Assembly: GCA_934096945.1 (NCBI GenBank)
Contig: CAKOND010000005.1
Location: 1 to 64,000 of the forward strand
Source of the DNA: an uncultured Bacilli bacterium
GTDB taxonomy: Bacteria; Bacillota_I; Bacilli_A; RF39; UBA660
DNA: 64,000 nucleotides
Reading direction: 5' to 3'
A program made the translations under genes and the position numbers. Under the pieces are notes generated by a model that saw nothing but the letters and a program-made list of their open reading frames with translations, was not told the DNA's origin and ran no database searches. The first letter of the stretch is position 1; each line of letters starts with the position of its first letter. Positions 62,130 through 64,000 of this stretch are shown in pieces.

Positions 62130-63026
62130 CTACGCCTTTTTCCTCGCTAAAGCATATGCTTGTTCTATTAGATTTCCATTTTTTATTTTTTGGATTTGGT
62201 CACTTAATACCGCTTTTGTATAAAATACTGCTTCGCTAAGTTCTACGCCTTTATCAACAAATTGATACTTTTCTCTCATAAGTTGCCATAATTCTTCATG
62301 CCTTTTAACAAATTCCTTATTTAAAAAAGCTGCACTTACTTCATTTAAATTCATTTTATACATAAGAAGCATAGTTTCAAAATATAAAGCAAATTTATCT
62401 GAATCATAATCTTTACCAAAAAGCATATAAATATCATAAAAGTCTTTAACTCTCGTATTTAAAACATCTTCTTTGGTATTATGGGCAATAATGTAAAGTT
62501 TTTCTGCAATATGTTCTTCAAAAGATGGTGTATTTATATAAAATTTTTCATCACCTGTAAATAATGGTTCTACTGCTTTAAATTGAGTTTCAAAAATAAC
62601 ACGATTATTTTCTTTGTAATCAATTGGAACAGGTACTACCATTTCTTTACTACCTTCATACTTCACTTTAGCAATAACTGGTATTTTATATACACCATTT
62701 TTTGTTTGTCTTGGTAAACTAGAAAGATCAAAAGATACGGTGTTACTATACATATCATAAATTGCTGCAAATAAAAGGTTAAGTGGTATTTCATGTGATT
62801 TAATTGATGATAAATCTATATCTAGTACTGGTCTTGATAAGTTTCCTAAATGAACATACTGACTAAAACTTCCCTTAACTACTAGGTCACCATTATTTAT
62901 TAAAGCAAGTTTAGAAAGTAATAATCTTGCATAATATGTGGTATAGGCAGCCATATATGAAATACCTAATCTATTAGCCTCTTTTTTCATATAAGCCTTT
63001 TCTTGATCCAAGTTATTAAATTTCAT
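62130..63026 (-). CDS. AbiEii-family nucleotidyltransferase
   Basis: 298 residues. The nucleotidyltransferase block VVKGSFSQYVHLG and PVLDIDLSS fits the G-S ... D-x-D/hDh pattern of AbiEii/DUF1814 toxins, and EEHIAEKLYIIAHNT with RVKDFYDIYMLF matches their second conserved block. Relatives transfer nucleotides to tRNA and act in abortive infection or as toxins. The usual wHTH antitoxin AbiEi is not next to it; the downstream partner is the truncated kinase-like gene. It has its own promoter and a good AAGGGGG site. Confidence 0.8.
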   Translation of the reverse strand: MKFNNLDQEKAYMKKEANRLGISYMAAYTTYYARLLLSKLALINNGDLVVKGSFSQYVHLGNLSRPVLDIDLSSIKSHEIPLNLLFAAIYDMYSNTVSFDLSSLPRQTKNGVYKIPVIAKVKYEGSKEMVVPVPIDYKENNRVIFETQFKAVEPLFTGDEKFYINTPSFEEHIAEKLYIIAHNTKEDVLNTRVKDFYDIYMLFGKDYDSDKFALYFETMLLMYKMNLNEVSAAFLNKEFVKRHEELWQLMREKYQFVDKGVELSEAVFYTKAVLSDQIQKIKNGNLIEQAYALARKKA

Positions 63027-63051
63027 AGTTTTTCCCCCTTAAACTGGCTAC

Positions 63052-63080
63052 ATTATATCACATATTAATTGAAAATGCAA
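63052..63080 (-). promoter_or_regulatory. Promoter of the AbiEii-like gene
   Basis: TTGCAT (63075-63080), 17 bases, TATAAT (63052-63057) on the minus strand. Confidence 0.7.
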
Positions 63081-63089
63081 ATTTATAGA

Positions 63090-63117
63090 TCAAAAAAAGA
63101 GAATAAAACTTTATTCT
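63090..63117 (-). terminator. Terminator of proS
   Basis: AGAATAAA-GT-TTTATTCT stem followed by CTTTTTTTG on the minus strand. Confidence 0.75.
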
Positions 63118-63127
63118 ACTTTTAATT

Positions 63128-64000
63128 TTAATATTGTCTACCAATATATAATCTAGTTTTAGCTTCTTTTTTACATACAACACATGAACCACTTACTTCT
63201 TCATTTTCAATTAAGCATCTTGACTTAATACCAAAATCATCTTTTATTTTGTTTTCACATTCAACGTTACCACACCAATTAATTTTCATAAATCCACCAT
63301 CTTTAGTTGTAGCTAATGTTTTTAGTTCATCATAAGTTTTAACATCATATATCATACTATCACGTCTTGCTTTAGCTCTTTCAAACATATCTTTTTGAAT
63401 AATATCAAGAAGTTCATTTAATTTAGGAACTACTTCTTCAAAAGTAACTTCTATTTTTTCTAAAGTATCTCTTCTAACTAATGTAACTTGATTTTTTTCT
63501 AAATCTCTTTTACCCAGTTCTATTCTAACTGGATATCCTTTTACTTCAGCTTCAGCAAATTTAAATCCTGGAGTTTTATCTCTTTCATCAACTTTAAATG
63601 TAATATTATTATTTTTTAAATTATTTTTTAATTCTTCAAGTTTTTCTGAAACATCCCCGATAGGAATAATAATTGTCTTAAATGGTGCAATTTTAGGGGG
63701 AAGAACAAGTCCATGATCATCACCATGAGTCATTATGATAGCCCCAATCATTCTAGTTGATACTCCCCAACTAGTTTGATATGGAGTTTTTTGGGTATTA
63801 TCTTTATCTGTAAATTTAATACCAAAAGCTTTAGCAAAATGATTACCAAAATAGTGGCTTGTACCATTTTGAAGAGCATAACCATTGTACATCATAGCTT
63901 CTAAAGTATAAGTTTCTTCAGCACCAGCAAATTTTTCTTTTTCAGTTTTTTTACCTGTTATAACTGGAAGTGCTAAATATTCTTCTTGAAATGTTTTATA
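63128..64000 (-). CDS. proS: Prolyl-tRNA synthetase, archaeal/eukaryotic type, 5' part beyond the window
   Basis: The frame is open to the right edge, so about 290 C-terminal residues are seen. ALQNGTSHYFG and GVSTRMIGAIIMTHGDDHGL are motifs 2-3 of the class II core, KIAPFKTIIIPIG begins the anticodon-binding domain, and the end is the zinc-type C-terminal domain (CGNVECENKI, CVVCKKE, ending YIGRQY). This is the type without the bacterial editing insertion, also found in some Bacillota and Mollicutes. Confidence 0.93.
   Translation of the reverse strand, partial: YKTFQEEYLALPVITGKKTEKEKFAGAEETYTLEAMMYNGYALQNGTSHYFGNHFAKAFGIKFTDKDNTQKTPYQTSWGVSTRMIGAIIMTHGDDHGLVLPPKIAPFKTIIIPIGDVSEKLEELKNNLKNNNITFKVDERDKTPGFKFAEAEVKGYPVRIELGKRDLEKNQVTLVRRDTLEKIEVTFEEVVPKLNELLDIIQKDMFERAKARRDSMIYDVKTYDELKTLATTKDGGFMKINWCGNVECENKIKDDFGIKSRCLIENEEVSGSCVVCKKEAKTRLYIGRQY

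Overview
The window looks like a chromosomal segment of an AT-rich, low-GC member of the Bacillota, close in style to the uncultured gut Bacilli/RF39 type (inference; no marker tree was run). The evidence is very low GC, Shine-Dalgarno sites of the AAGGAGG type, many sigma-A promoters of the TTGACA-17-TATAAT form, T-box leaders before alaS and valS, an archaeal-type ProRS, a PASTA kinase/PP2C pair, a TasA/SipW-like surface protein and UGA used as a stop (genetic code 11). Most genes are on the minus strand.

Left part (1-11,300). An accessory block holds one probable operon (about 5,070 down to 1) starting with a leader peptide and transcription attenuator, then a GNAT, a GNAT-ASCH fusion, a peptidase E-like protein, a HAD phosphatase, a frameshifted ABC-F protein and a nucleoside phosphorylase. 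Next comes a run of small house-cleaning enzymes (Nudix, histidine phosphatase, small pyrophosphatase, S51-like, CYTH-like) mixed with decayed genes, then an ABC-2 exporter whose leader also carries a terminator hairpin.

11,286-25,000. T-box-controlled nucleotide kinase-alaS (a short AlaRS without its C-terminal domain), a type I toxin-antitoxin-like locus (24-aa hydrophobic peptide with an antisense RNA), an AI-2E family permease, unknown and broken genes, tRNA genes, rnc-smc (short-armed SMC), yidD, a metal-binding lipoprotein, tRNA-Ser, and two convergent small RNAs with their own promoters and terminators.

25,100-45,000. A Zn/Cd-type P-ATPase with a CzrA/SmtB-like repressor and palindromic operator, a membrane-anchored HNH/topoisomerase-zinc-finger protein, LiaF-like proteins, and a housekeeping run (priA, rpe, rsgA, PASTA kinase, PP2C, rlmN, CDP-alcohol transferase, fmt, nfo). 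Two PlsC acyltransferases flank an acyl-CoA synthetase. An Rpn-type PD-(D/E)XK protein is followed by a duplicated stand-alone copy of its C-terminal domain.

45,000-64,000. T-box valS, two large membrane-anchored proteins, a surface protein whose C-terminus carries a GC-rich, NNY-codon segment resembling the variable region of a diversity-generating retroelement, a degenerate alanine-racemase homologue, a small UvrD-like helicase, a tandem pair of kinase-fold proteins, pnp, rpsO, infC-rpmI-rplT with a transcription-attenuation leader, an AbiEii-like nucleotidyltransferase next to a truncated third kinase-fold gene, and the start-less end of proS.

Core genes are intact, while several accessory genes carry one-base frameshifts, often in A/T runs. 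This is either real decay of accessory genes or residual indel error in the assembly.
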